This document shows positions 16,437 through 24,409 of a stretch of DNA of 64,000 bases, in pieces. The position numbers were made by a program, and so were the translations under genes. The DNA comes from Bdellovibrionales bacterium. GTDB lineage: Bacteria > Bdellovibrionota > UBA1018 > CAIMNF01. Positions within the stretch are counted from its first letter, which is position 1. Each line of letters opens with the position of its first letter. The stretch lies in assembly GCA_018266375.1 (NCBI GenBank), contig JAFEAO010000001.1, positions 194,800 through 258,799 on the forward strand, written 5' to 3'. The notes below the pieces were generated by a model, which worked only from the letters and a program-made list of their open reading frames with translations, did not search any database and was not told where the DNA came from.

Positions 16437-16592
16437 ATGAGAACCAACAAGCATTGTTCTCATCGGCAGTGTCGGAAAAAACTTAATGGTTATTCGAAAG
16501 AAAAACTGTTAATTAAGCGTGATATCTGGGGCTTAGTCGTAATAGCCCGGCTTATCGCGTTTCTGACATTGATCCTGATCCACTATCGATAA
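16437..16592 (+). CDS. 51-aa putative small membrane protein
   Basis: Below usual ORF cut-offs but preceded by a strong GGAGG ribosome site with correct spacing. The N-terminal half is basic and carries two Cys and two His close together (KHCSHRQCRKK), a possible metal or redox site. The C-terminal half is one membrane helix (IWGLVVIARLIAFLTLILIHY). The ribosome site lies inside a hairpin. It is convergent with mutS2, 143 bases away; that gap holds only a GTTCTC/GAGAAC hairpin. No family recognised; expression is inferred from the translation signals. Confidence 0.45.
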   Translation: MRTNKHCSHRQCRKKLNGYSKEKLLIKRDIWGLVVIARLIAFLTLILIHYR

Positions 16593-16735
16593 CGACTTTT
16601 TGAGGATGCCGGGTACGGCAAGGCGGTGCGTGGGTACAGTCTTGCAACCGGAGTTCTCAAGGACGAGAACCGACCGCGCTTGGTATGAATTCTGGATCAC
16701 CCACCCGTATCGATACAGGCAAGACACCAGCCGGA

Positions 16736-19177
16736 CTACGTCGAGAACCTCACCATCGTCGCACCGGCGGAACCGGCGTCACGGGTCTCGACCACATAGT
16801 TGGTCTTCTTCAGGATGTCGCGTACGCCCTCACGCAGCGCCCCCGTACCTAACCCATGGATAATGGTGACTTCTACGCGGCCGGCGCGATAGGCGTGATC
16901 GAGATAGGTGGTGACCGCCCGAATCGCGTCGTCAAGCCTTTGACCTCGAAGATCGATCTGCTCCGGCACATGGCCGACGTTCTCGGTTTGAACGGAGACT
17001 TTGGATTTGGCTGCGACTCCCGTAGTGGCGGTCGCTTTCGCGCCCAGGACGGTTTTCAATTCGCGTTCACTCAGCGGCTCCATCTCGATTGGATAGACCG
17101 AAACGACAAATGCTTTACCCATGCCATGCGTTTGCTGCACGCCGAGCGCGACTTTGCCGCGCTTACCATCCCACTCGATAATCTCGCCGACGTTTTTCCA
17201 TTTCGGGACGCGCACCCACATGCCCTTTTCAAAAACCGCAGCCTGGGGTTTTACATCTTCAGACGACACGAACTCCGCGAATTCCGGCGCGGCCTCGCCC
17301 ACCGCTTGCTCGATGCGCTTCTCGCTCGCGCTGAACGCGTCGCTGAGCTCCGAGCGTACATCGTCGAGTTGCTTGTGCGTGCGCGTTTGCTGAATCTTGC
17401 GCACGGTATCCCGCACCTCGATCTGCGCGAGCTCGAGAACATGCTTCAGTTTCGCGCGTGCTTTCTCGATCGAATCCTGCACGGTCACTTTAACTTTCTC
17501 TTCCCACTCGGCTTTCAAGCGCTCCGCCTCGTCGCGCAACGAATTGGCTTCGCGGCGGGCGGCTTCGGCGACGCCGAGCTGAGCTTGCAGGGCATTGAGT
17601 ACGCCTTCGAACGCGCGGTGCTCTTGACTCAAAAAACTCTTCGCTCGGTCGAGTACGGACTTCGGCATGCCGAGGCGTTCGGCGGTTTCGAGCGCGCGCG
17701 AGCGGCCCGGAGCCCCAAACACGACTCGGTAAGTGGGCTTCAGGGTTTGCTCATCAAACAGGATCGAGGCCGAGAGCACTCGCTTATCCTGCACGCCCAT
17801 CGCTTTCAAACGCGGATCGTGGGTGGTTGCGACCAAGATCGCCCCCGCCCGCTCCAAGATAGCTTCCACAAACGCAAGCGCCAGCGCCGCGCCCTCTTCG
17901 GGGTCGGTGGCGGAGTTCATCTCATCGACCAAGATCAAACTCTTCTCGCCGATCCTGTCCAAAATGCGTTTCATTTTCAAAACGTGGCCCGAGAAAGACG
18001 AGATGTGCTCTTCGATCGATTGCGGATCGCCCAAATCGACAAAGTAATCGTCAAAAAACGGGATGTAGAGTTTTCCCGTGCCCGGATAAAAGAATCCCGT
18101 ACGGGCGGCGAGCGCCGAGAGCCCCAAGGTCTTCAACAACACGGTTTTACCACCGGTGTTCGGGCCAGAGAGCAGCACCATCTGTTGAGGAGCGTAGATC
18201 TCAATCGAGTTCCGCACGATCTGCGATTCTTCCAAGATCCAGAACAAGAGCGGGTTGACGGTTTCTTGCAGAATCCAATCGCGATTGGCACTCAGGGTGA
18301 TCATGCGCCCTCCATATTTTTTAGCGAGCCGCGCGCGTGCTTGAACCGCGTCCCAATAGCTCACGGTCTCGGCCGAGCCTTCGATCGAATCAGCATACGG
18401 TTGGATCTGCATCGACACTTGCTGGAGGATGACAAAAATTTCTTCGGAAGCTTCGGCCTCGCGACGGCGCAACTGAGCCTGCAATTGCTCGACTTCTTTG
18501 GGCTCGATGAAAACGGTTTGTTTACTTACGGACAACTCCGCCACTCGCCCGTCGACCTTGGATTGGTCCGAGACTTTAACCGGCAAGACGTAACGTCCGT
18601 CGCGAACATCGGTAAATTTTTCTTGAAGGACTCCGCGCGCGCCATACTCGCGCATCAAGGTGTCCATGCGAGCAACAATCTCACGCTTCAAGTCGCGGAT
18701 CTGCGAATACAAAGTGGCAAGTTTAGGCGATGCCTTCTCGGATAATTCGCCCGTCGGCGTGAGCACTCGATCAAACACTCGCAGGATGGGCATTGGATCG
18801 AACAACCCCTGAAGCGCTTGCTTAAAGTGCTTCCCAGCTGTCTCGCGCGGAAAATTGGCCCAAGCATCAAAGCAGTAGAGCCAGCCACGCACGCGCGCCA
18901 AGGCGCCGACTTCCAATACTCCGCCTTTGCGCAGACTCTCCATCTCGTCGTGAATTTCTTGGAGATCGCGAAGCGGGCCCCACAACGCTTCTTTGTCGAT
19001 GATCGCGGAGATCTCTTGCGTTTCGTTTTGAAGCTCTTGCGCACGCTCCAAAGTCGGCGCAAAAGCGTCCGGCGTTGCGAGCAAGTTTAGGCGTGCCTTT
19101 CCATACGGAGTCCTTGCTTGTTCAGCGGCGTAGTCCAAAAATGTGGGCCAATCGAGGTCTTTGAATAAACCAGTCAC
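16736..19177 (-). CDS. mutS2: MutS2 family ATPase/endonuclease
   Basis: An 813-aa MutS2, implicated in suppression of recombination and in ribosome rescue in other bacteria. The N-terminal part matches MutS core and lever regions. Walker A is LLSGPNTGGKTVLLKTLG (about residue 335) and Walker B LILVDEMNSATDPEEGAAL. A long coiled coil (EAARREANSLRDEAERLKAEWEEK) and a basic linker follow. The C-terminal Smr domain has IDLRGQRLDDAI and IIHGLGTGALREGV. GTG at 19177 was chosen: it overlaps the NUDIX stop (GTGA), while the longest ORF adds 30 residues of the wrong frame's NUDIX C-terminus. Third gene of an MFS-NUDIX-mutS2 transcript. Confidence 0.95.
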   Translation of the reverse strand: MTGLFKDLDWPTFLDYAAEQARTPYGKARLNLLATPDAFAPTLERAQELQNETQEISAIIDKEALWGPLRDLQEIHDEMESLRKGGVLEVGALARVRGWLYCFDAWANFPRETAGKHFKQALQGLFDPMPILRVFDRVLTPTGELSEKASPKLATLYSQIRDLKREIVARMDTLMREYGARGVLQEKFTDVRDGRYVLPVKVSDQSKVDGRVAELSVSKQTVFIEPKEVEQLQAQLRRREAEASEEIFVILQQVSMQIQPYADSIEGSAETVSYWDAVQARARLAKKYGGRMITLSANRDWILQETVNPLLFWILEESQIVRNSIEIYAPQQMVLLSGPNTGGKTVLLKTLGLSALAARTGFFYPGTGKLYIPFFDDYFVDLGDPQSIEEHISSFSGHVLKMKRILDRIGEKSLILVDEMNSATDPEEGAALALAFVEAILERAGAILVATTHDPRLKAMGVQDKRVLSASILFDEQTLKPTYRVVFGAPGRSRALETAERLGMPKSVLDRAKSFLSQEHRAFEGVLNALQAQLGVAEAARREANSLRDEAERLKAEWEEKVKVTVQDSIEKARAKLKHVLELAQIEVRDTVRKIQQTRTHKQLDDVRSELSDAFSASEKRIEQAVGEAAPEFAEFVSSEDVKPQAAVFEKGMWVRVPKWKNVGEIIEWDGKRGKVALGVQQTHGMGKAFVVSVYPIEMEPLSERELKTVLGAKATATTGVAAKSKVSVQTENVGHVPEQIDLRGQRLDDAIRAVTTYLDHAYRAGRVEVTIIHGLGTGALREGVRDILKKTNYVVETRDAGSAGATMVRFST

Positions 19178-19617
19178 GCTTCGGCAAGGTAACACGAAAT
19201 GGCTTGAAGCGCACGGCGTTGAGAGTCGAACCCGAGAGCCTTTTCGGCTTCTTTGAGAGACACCCACTTCATTCCCTCGTGCTCCGACGGATCGAGGGTA
19301 ATCGCTCCGCTGAAATCGTTTAAAATGAGGGCAAAACAGAATTCTTCAGCCGGCCCCCAACGTCCGTCGAACTTGAAACTGAGCTCCAAATCTACCCATT
19401 TTCCATGCCGGGGATGGAGACCGGTTTCTTCCCGGGTTTCGCGCTTGGCAGCGCCTAACCAATCGCCGCGCTCGGCCTCGTCGTCCTCAACCGATCCCGT
19501 TACCGGATGCCAACCGGCTCCGCGCTTCGGGATGACTTTGAAGAGCAATACGAGATCACCCTTCGAAGTGCGGTTCACGATCCAGACTTGAACTTTTTTG
19601 TGCAGCTTCGAGTCCAT
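19174..19617 (-). CDS. NUDIX hydrolase, NudB-like
   Basis: A 147-aa NUDIX pyrophosphohydrolase. The Nudix box is present but stretched (GSVEDDEAERGDWLGAAKRETREETGL): the G...E part is followed by extra residues before R-E-x-x-E-E-x-G. The context WHPVTGSVE, EEFCFALIL, EHEGMKWVSLKEAEKAL and SQRRALQAI matches NudB, the dihydroneopterin triphosphate pyrophosphatase of folate synthesis. That assignment is by resemblance only. The ATG directly follows the stop of the MFS gene (TGAATG), and its own stop overlaps the mutS2 start. Confidence 0.8.
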   Translation of the reverse strand: MDSKLHKKVQVWIVNRTSKGDLVLLFKVIPKRGAGWHPVTGSVEDDEAERGDWLGAAKRETREETGLHPRHGKWVDLELSFKFDGRWGPAEEFCFALILNDFSGAITLDPSEHEGMKWVSLKEAEKALGFDSQRRALQAISCYLAEA

Positions 19618-20835
19618 TCATTTCTCGGTAAAGTTCAAGTCGCGGCCAAAGGTCTCTTTGAGTTGGAATGCCGAGAAGAGTGCGATCAAGCTCACGGTCG
19701 TGCTCACGATGAGTGCCGCGGTGACGAGGCCAAAATTTTCTTTCAACGCCAGTACGCCCAAATTCATCGGCACGAGCGCGAAGCGGATAAAATTCGGAAC
19801 CGCCGTGGTCGCGGTCGCACGCAGGTTCGTTCCGAATTGCTCGGACGCCATCGTCACGACCACGGCCCAATATCCGCCAGTCGTGCCGAGGAGAACGCAC
19901 ATGACGTAAATCACGGTTGCGCTCGTTCCGGTCATCCCGAAGAGATAGACCAGTGACACGATAAAATTCAGCACCACGAAAATCCGGAGCGCGCGGTTAC
20001 GGCTTTTAATGACTTGGCTGTAAGATCCGCTCAAGAAATCGCCGAACACGAACCCGAGATAGCAGTACATCACGGCCTTCGCCGCAGAGACGGGCTCCGC
20101 GACTCCGAAGTTTTTGGCGAACTCAGGCGCAAACGCGACGAGGACCCCGATCGTCATCCAGATCGGTACGCCAGCTAAAATACAAAACCCGAAACGTCTG
20201 AGCTTATCTTTGTGCAAAATGAGATTTAAAAAGTTGCCGCGCGAGACCGCTTCGTGTTTGATGCCTTCGAAGATTCCGCTCTCGGCCACGCCGATCCGGA
20301 GGATCAAAAGCAAAAAGCCGAGCACGCCGCCGACTTGAAACGCCGTCCGCCAATCCGAAAGTTGCACGACCCAGCCGCCCACGATCGCCCCGGTCACCCC
20401 GACCGTCGCCACGATCATGGTGCCGTAACCGCGGAGCTGCGCCGGTAAAACCTCGGAGACCAGGGTGATGCCCGCGCCGAGTTCGCCCGCGAGACCTAAG
20501 CCTGCAAAAAATCTGCAGAACGCATATTGAGTGAAGTTGTTGGCATAGGCGTTTAAGAAATTCGCGATTGAGTAGAGAGCGATCGAGCCGAAGAGCACCG
20601 AAAGACGCCCTCTGCGATCGCCGAGCATCCCCCACGCGATCCCGCCGATCATAAGACCGGTCATCTGGATGTTGTTGAGATAAGCCCCAACCTCGAGCTC
20701 GCGGCCGGTGTAACCGATCGAGCGCAGACTCTCCACCCGCACAATGCTAAACATCAGCAGGTCGTAGATATCGACAAAATAACCGAGGGCAGCCACTAAA
20801 ACCGCGGTGCTAAAGACACGAGTTTTCTGAGTCAT
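19618..20835 (-). CDS. Major facilitator superfamily transporter
   Basis: A 405-aa inner-membrane permease with about twelve hydrophobic segments. The MFS signature loop between helices 2 and 3 reads GMLGDRRGRLSVLFGS. A second family block is CRFFAGLGLAGELGAGITLVSEVLPAQLRGYG, typical of the sugar/metabolite:H+ symporter group (MHS-like). An Asp pair near the start (YFVDIYDLLMF) lies in helix 1. The substrate cannot be deduced. It is the promoter-proximal gene of the operon leading into NUDIX and mutS2, with 17 bases to the secreted-protein gene beyond its start. Confidence 0.9.
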   Translation of the reverse strand: MTQKTRVFSTAVLVAALGYFVDIYDLLMFSIVRVESLRSIGYTGRELEVGAYLNNIQMTGLMIGGIAWGMLGDRRGRLSVLFGSIALYSIANFLNAYANNFTQYAFCRFFAGLGLAGELGAGITLVSEVLPAQLRGYGTMIVATVGVTGAIVGGWVVQLSDWRTAFQVGGVLGFLLLILRIGVAESGIFEGIKHEAVSRGNFLNLILHKDKLRRFGFCILAGVPIWMTIGVLVAFAPEFAKNFGVAEPVSAAKAVMYCYLGFVFGDFLSGSYSQVIKSRNRALRIFVVLNFIVSLVYLFGMTGTSATVIYVMCVLLGTTGGYWAVVVTMASEQFGTNLRATATTAVPNFIRFALVPMNLGVLALKENFGLVTAALIVSTTVSLIALFSAFQLKETFGRDLNFTEK

Positions 20836-20852
20836 ATAGACTCATCATAACC

Positions 20853-21830
20853 TTAAATGGGTTTATTGCGATGTGAATTTCCGGAAGCTCCACTCGGAAC
20901 CGAAGCCGGAAGCGGACCTTTTTTGAGATCGGCGAGCTTCTTGAACTTTTTGGTGTACCGGCGAGAAACAATCTTGAAAATGTCGTCCGATTTGTTGGTC
21001 AGATTGAAGTAGTTCGCTGGATCGACAATGGTTCCTTCGACGTTACCGTTTGAACCGGTGGCATCCGCTCCATCTTCGCCAAAAGCGAGGTCTTGATCGG
21101 TACCATTCGAACCGTTGGCGCCATTGGCGTCGCCCGCTCCGAAGGTGAAATCATGACTGCCAAATCCGTTGTTGCCGTCTTTGCCGCTTCCTTGAGCGAA
21201 ACCGCCCACGACCTTACCTTGTTCGGTCTTGTCGTCGCCGTTGCCATTCTTTCCGTTTTTACCGACGCCGTTTGCACCGCTAGTGCTGCCTAAACCGTCG
21301 CCGAGTCCGCCGCCCGCGTTGCCGCCCGAGCCGCTACCCGAGCCCATTCCTGAGCCTGATCCTGAACCTTTAGTGCCGGCGAGATTGCCGAGCGCGTCCG
21401 AGATATCGACTCCGCTTGTACCCAAATCGGTCGCGCCATGAACCGCCGAGACTTCGGAGTGGCTATTCGGAGCAATGATGGGAATATCGTTGTGAGTAGG
21501 AAGCTGGTTGATGTCGGTTGAGGTGCCGTTCATGTCGTGAGCGACGCCCAAAGTGGTTTGCGCCAAGTTCATATTGAACGCGGCACCGCCAGCGGCATCA
21601 CTTGAAATCGTGTTGAAACCCGCGCGGCAAGTTTGAGGCGCACCCGAAATCAAATGCCCGTTACTGCAGCACTGTCTTTCCATCGCGCCCGCAGGAATCG
21701 GCACTCCGTCCAAACCAATGCAAGGATAGCTTTGAGAAATATGGGTTCCGCCGAAACCGAGAAACGCGTGCGCGCTTCCGCTAACCAGGGAACCGAGAAC
21801 AACGAAGCTGGATAAAATCAAATTCTTCAT
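20853..21830 (-). CDS. Gly/Ser/Asn-rich secreted protein
   Basis: 325 aa with signal peptide MKNLILSSFVVLGSLVSGSAHA. A short Cys-containing head (YPCIGLDG, RQCCSNGHL, QTCRAGF) is followed by a middle dominated by Gly, Ser, Asn and Asp (GSGSGMGSGSGSGG, GVGKNGKNGNGDD). A basic C-terminus (RRYTKKFKKLADLKKG) closes it. Low complexity makes homology unreliable. It starts 8 bases after the stop of the larger secreted protein upstream, with an AGGAGTCACG ribosome site, so the pair form an operon. A structural surface or matrix role is only a guess. Confidence 0.6.
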   Translation of the reverse strand: MKNLILSSFVVLGSLVSGSAHAFLGFGGTHISQSYPCIGLDGVPIPAGAMERQCCSNGHLISGAPQTCRAGFNTISSDAAGGAAFNMNLAQTTLGVAHDMNGTSTDINQLPTHNDIPIIAPNSHSEVSAVHGATDLGTSGVDISDALGNLAGTKGSGSGSGMGSGSGSGGNAGGGLGDGLGSTSGANGVGKNGKNGNGDDKTEQGKVVGGFAQGSGKDGNNGFGSHDFTFGAGDANGANGSNGTDQDLAFGEDGADATGSNGNVEGTIVDPANYFNLTNKSDDIFKIVSRRYTKKFKKLADLKKGPLPASVPSGASGNSHRNKPI

Positions 21831-21838
21831 CGTGACTC

Positions 21839-23236
21839 CTAAGGGGCGTTCGCCGGTTTACTCGGAATATTGATCTTGTCGCATATGCTGTCGTCGCCAG
21901 GTGAGTTCTGACCGCAAACATCGTGGCGAATCAGCTTCTCGACTACCGCCGCGAAGCCGACGTTTTTAGTCACAGCAGTACTATTAAAACCGATGAGCCC
22001 GCCCGTTGTCCGACCGCTCGGAATCAAGATGCGCGTATTCTTTTCGCCGCAGACGCCCGGAACATTCGGACCGTCTTCGCGCACCGTACCGTCATTCGTG
22101 GTACAGTACGAACCGCCGAAGAAACACGATGCCGTCATTGAAATCTTTTTCTTCCGGCTACGTCCGAAAGAACCGGTGTCTCCGCACTCGTTACTAAACC
22201 CGCTCATCGTCGGGTTCTTAAAATTGATGAGCTTGGCGAAGACATCGTCGTACTGTTTTTGAACTCGCTGCATGACTTCGTACGCAAGGATGTTCGGTAC
22301 GGCGCCTTCGTTGGCAGCGAGTTGAGCTTTCACGATCGTGCACACCCGCTGAGCCGGGTCTGTCACCGAGATCGTTCCGGCCATGCATTTCGCGGTCAGA
22401 TCCGAGTCGCCAGTGTTACACGTGGTTTTAACTTCGGCCGCGAGCTTTTGATTGTAGTCTTTCATTTGCGTGGCGGTTTTGACCAAATCGTCGATCATCG
22501 CTTTATTCGTGATGAGACTGTTGATGTTACTCAAATCGGGCTTGAGCGTATTCAATACGTCGGCGCCGTGTTTACGAATCAGCCAAGGATACGCGCCGAG
22601 CATGTAAGAGATCCAAAGCGAACCGGCATTGTTGTCGTAGTTCAGAGCGAATTTTTTGCCGCTTCTTGAAGCGATGACTCGCGGGCGTTCGCCGCATGAT
22701 CCTTTTTTGCCGATCGCTTGAGTTTTAGTCTCGATGTCGTTGCGGCCTGCGCTGTATTTTAGTTGGTGCCCGACCACGCTACAAACCGGAAACGGAAGAT
22801 CCGTTCCGATCAAGTTATTTGGGCTACTCTTCGCAAGGTCCACGTCTTTGCCGTTATAGTAACCCCAGATCTTTTGAGAAAGCATGTCTTTGGTTTTTTC
22901 GATGATCGCTTTTTGCAAAACCGAACATTTCGGAAGGACGGCTTTACAAACCGATGAAGGGTCGGCATTCAAGACCGCGCCGCTGTCGCTCAAGCAAGCG
23001 ATCTGAGCGACTCCGCCCGAACCTGCGCCCGAAGAACCGCCGCTGCTTGTGCCGTTGCCGATGCCGGTATTGGCCGGTCCGCTTTGACTGAAAGCCGCAT
23101 CGTCATCGTCGAGTCCGGTCGCCGTACCCGAATCGTCGTCCGCCGCAGTCGGCGTCGTTGCCGGCGGATTGGCCTGTGACGCTATCGGTATGTAGACAAT
23201 TCCGACAGCAAAGAAAATCGCTAAAAAGATTCTCAC
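21839..23236 (-). CDS. Cys-containing secreted protein of unknown function
   Basis: 465 aa. Signal peptide MRIFLAIFFAVGIVYIPIASQA is followed by an acidic, Gly/Ser-rich linker (DDDSGTATGLDDDDAAF, GNGTSSGGSSGAGSGG). The ~380-residue globular part has about 13 cysteines (IACLSDSG, SSVCKAVLPKCSVLQKAI, FPVCSVVGH, SCGERPRV, CNTGD, FSNECGDTG, ASCFFGGSYC, GVCGEKN, HDVCGQNSPGDDSICDK), implying disulfides. No catalytic motif was recognised. It shares an operon with the Gly-rich gene and is divergent from the charged secreted protein. Confidence 0.6.
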   Translation of the reverse strand: MRIFLAIFFAVGIVYIPIASQANPPATTPTAADDDSGTATGLDDDDAAFSQSGPANTGIGNGTSSGGSSGAGSGGVAQIACLSDSGAVLNADPSSVCKAVLPKCSVLQKAIIEKTKDMLSQKIWGYYNGKDVDLAKSSPNNLIGTDLPFPVCSVVGHQLKYSAGRNDIETKTQAIGKKGSCGERPRVIASRSGKKFALNYDNNAGSLWISYMLGAYPWLIRKHGADVLNTLKPDLSNINSLITNKAMIDDLVKTATQMKDYNQKLAAEVKTTCNTGDSDLTAKCMAGTISVTDPAQRVCTIVKAQLAANEGAVPNILAYEVMQRVQKQYDDVFAKLINFKNPTMSGFSNECGDTGSFGRSRKKKISMTASCFFGGSYCTTNDGTVREDGPNVPGVCGEKNTRILIPSGRTTGGLIGFNSTAVTKNVGFAAVVEKLIRHDVCGQNSPGDDSICDKINIPSKPANAP

Positions 23237-23292
23237 GTTATCCCCCTAAGTGCCCTGTTCCCCTACTATCTATTTTAATGGCTAGGAGTATA

Positions 23293-23808
23293 ATGAGCAA
23301 CATGGAGCTCAAAAAAGCCCTAAGATTCGCTATATGCGTCCTTTTTTCAACTACTTTAGTTGAATATAGCGCTCAAGCTCAAAATGACGATAAGATGTAC
23401 CGCCAAATGCGCAAGCACCCTTCCATGAGCAAAGACGACTACGATCGCATTCGCCGCGAGACCGTGGACAACGATCGCATCAACAAATTGAACGATTTCA
23501 GCGACGAGCAGAAGCGGCAGCAGGCCAGCGAAGAAAAAATGATCCCGCCCGACAGCGCCGCGGACATCGCCGACAAAGACGAAGGTAAAGACGAGAAGCC
23601 CGAAGACAGACCGTTAACGCCAAGACTGCCGTCCGCTCCACCGCCGGAAAATAGCGCAGGTGGTTCTTCATCGTCCTCATCCGATTCACCGAAAGTAAGC
23701 TACGATGCGATGCCGGACGAAATTAAATTTCCAGGCGATCCGGAAGCGTCAACTCCAAAAGCAAAGCCGAAAGGCACTCCGCGTCCTTCGTATAAGAAGC
23801 GATACTGA
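23293..23808 (+). CDS. Charged, disordered secreted protein
   Basis: 171 aa. Signal peptide ALRFAICVLFSTTLVEYSAQAQ is followed by a highly charged mature chain (KDDYDRIRRETVDNDRI, DKDEGKDEKPEDRP), a poly-Ser segment and a Pro/Lys-rich basic tail. It is probably disordered. Of three close ATGs, the one at 23293 is preceded by AGGAG; the spacing is short (4 bases), so the ATG at 23302 remains possible. It is divergent from the large Cys-containing secreted gene with only 56 bases between. Function unknown. Confidence 0.55.
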   Translation: MSNMELKKALRFAICVLFSTTLVEYSAQAQNDDKMYRQMRKHPSMSKDDYDRIRRETVDNDRINKLNDFSDEQKRQQASEEKMIPPDSAADIADKDEGKDEKPEDRPLTPRLPSAPPPENSAGGSSSSSSDSPKVSYDAMPDEIKFPGDPEASTPKAKPKGTPRPSYKKRY

Positions 23809-23822
23809 TTCGAGAGCCAATG

Positions 23823-24287
23823 CTAAAGCTCAGTCTTTACGGGATAACACAATTGCATTCCTCCAACGGGAACCAAAAGAGCACCCGTTAAGAAACGCCC
23901 GTTTTTGTCAAAGTAGTTCACCAAGACAGGAGCAGGCTGATCATTATTCAACGTGATAGCGCGGGCACTTTCGATTTTATCGACACTAAGGCGGGCCGCT
24001 TTGAAAATCGGAGGAGTCAAACTATCCGAGATCGCCTTTGCTTTATCAATCCACCGGACGGGCGTATCCAAAACCATGCGACTCACTTTGCCGTTTGCAT
24101 AAGTAACCAGAGTCAGCCCCCCTACACGTCCTCCATCGGCAAAATCCCCGGAAGACTCTACGACCGCACCGTTTTTCATCTGGTATAAGTTCTGCCCCGG
24201 CTTATAAGCACAGGTAAGGACATTGTTCACGCGCGCGTGTGCAGAAACGCTAAAAAAAATTAAAATAATCAGTAATTTGCGGTACAT
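23823..24287 (-). CDS. Small secreted protein of unknown function
   Basis: A 154-aa protein with signal peptide MYRKLLIILIFFSVSAHA and an AAGGAGACC ribosome site. The mature part is beta-rich with a Cys near each end (NVLTCAYKPGQN and GGMQLCYPVK), which may form a disulfide closing the domain. It ends 14 bases from the convergent charged secreted protein. The 122 bases upstream separate it from the S41 protease gene and hold a weak AGAACC/GGTTCC hairpin and nothing else. No family recognised. Confidence 0.55.
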   Translation of the reverse strand: MYRKLLIILIFFSVSAHARVNNVLTCAYKPGQNLYQMKNGAVVESSGDFADGGRVGGLTLVTYANGKVSRMVLDTPVRWIDKAKAISDSLTPPIFKAARLSVDKIESARAITLNNDQPAPVLVNYFDKNGRFLTGALLVPVGGMQLCYPVKTEL

Positions 24288-24409
24288 AAGGTCTCCTTGG
24301 CGCGGACCTTAACCTAATCAGCTTAAAAAATCACTCGAAATATTTAGTCCGTTACCAATACATGAAAGGAACCGCTAACAACAACAGTCGGGTTCTTCAT
24401 TCTTGAATC

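Noticed and set aside
16856..18745. 629-aa plus-strand ORF opposite mutS2
   Set aside because: Antisense shadow of a well-supported gene caused by codon bias; rich in Arg, His and Phe without any motif.
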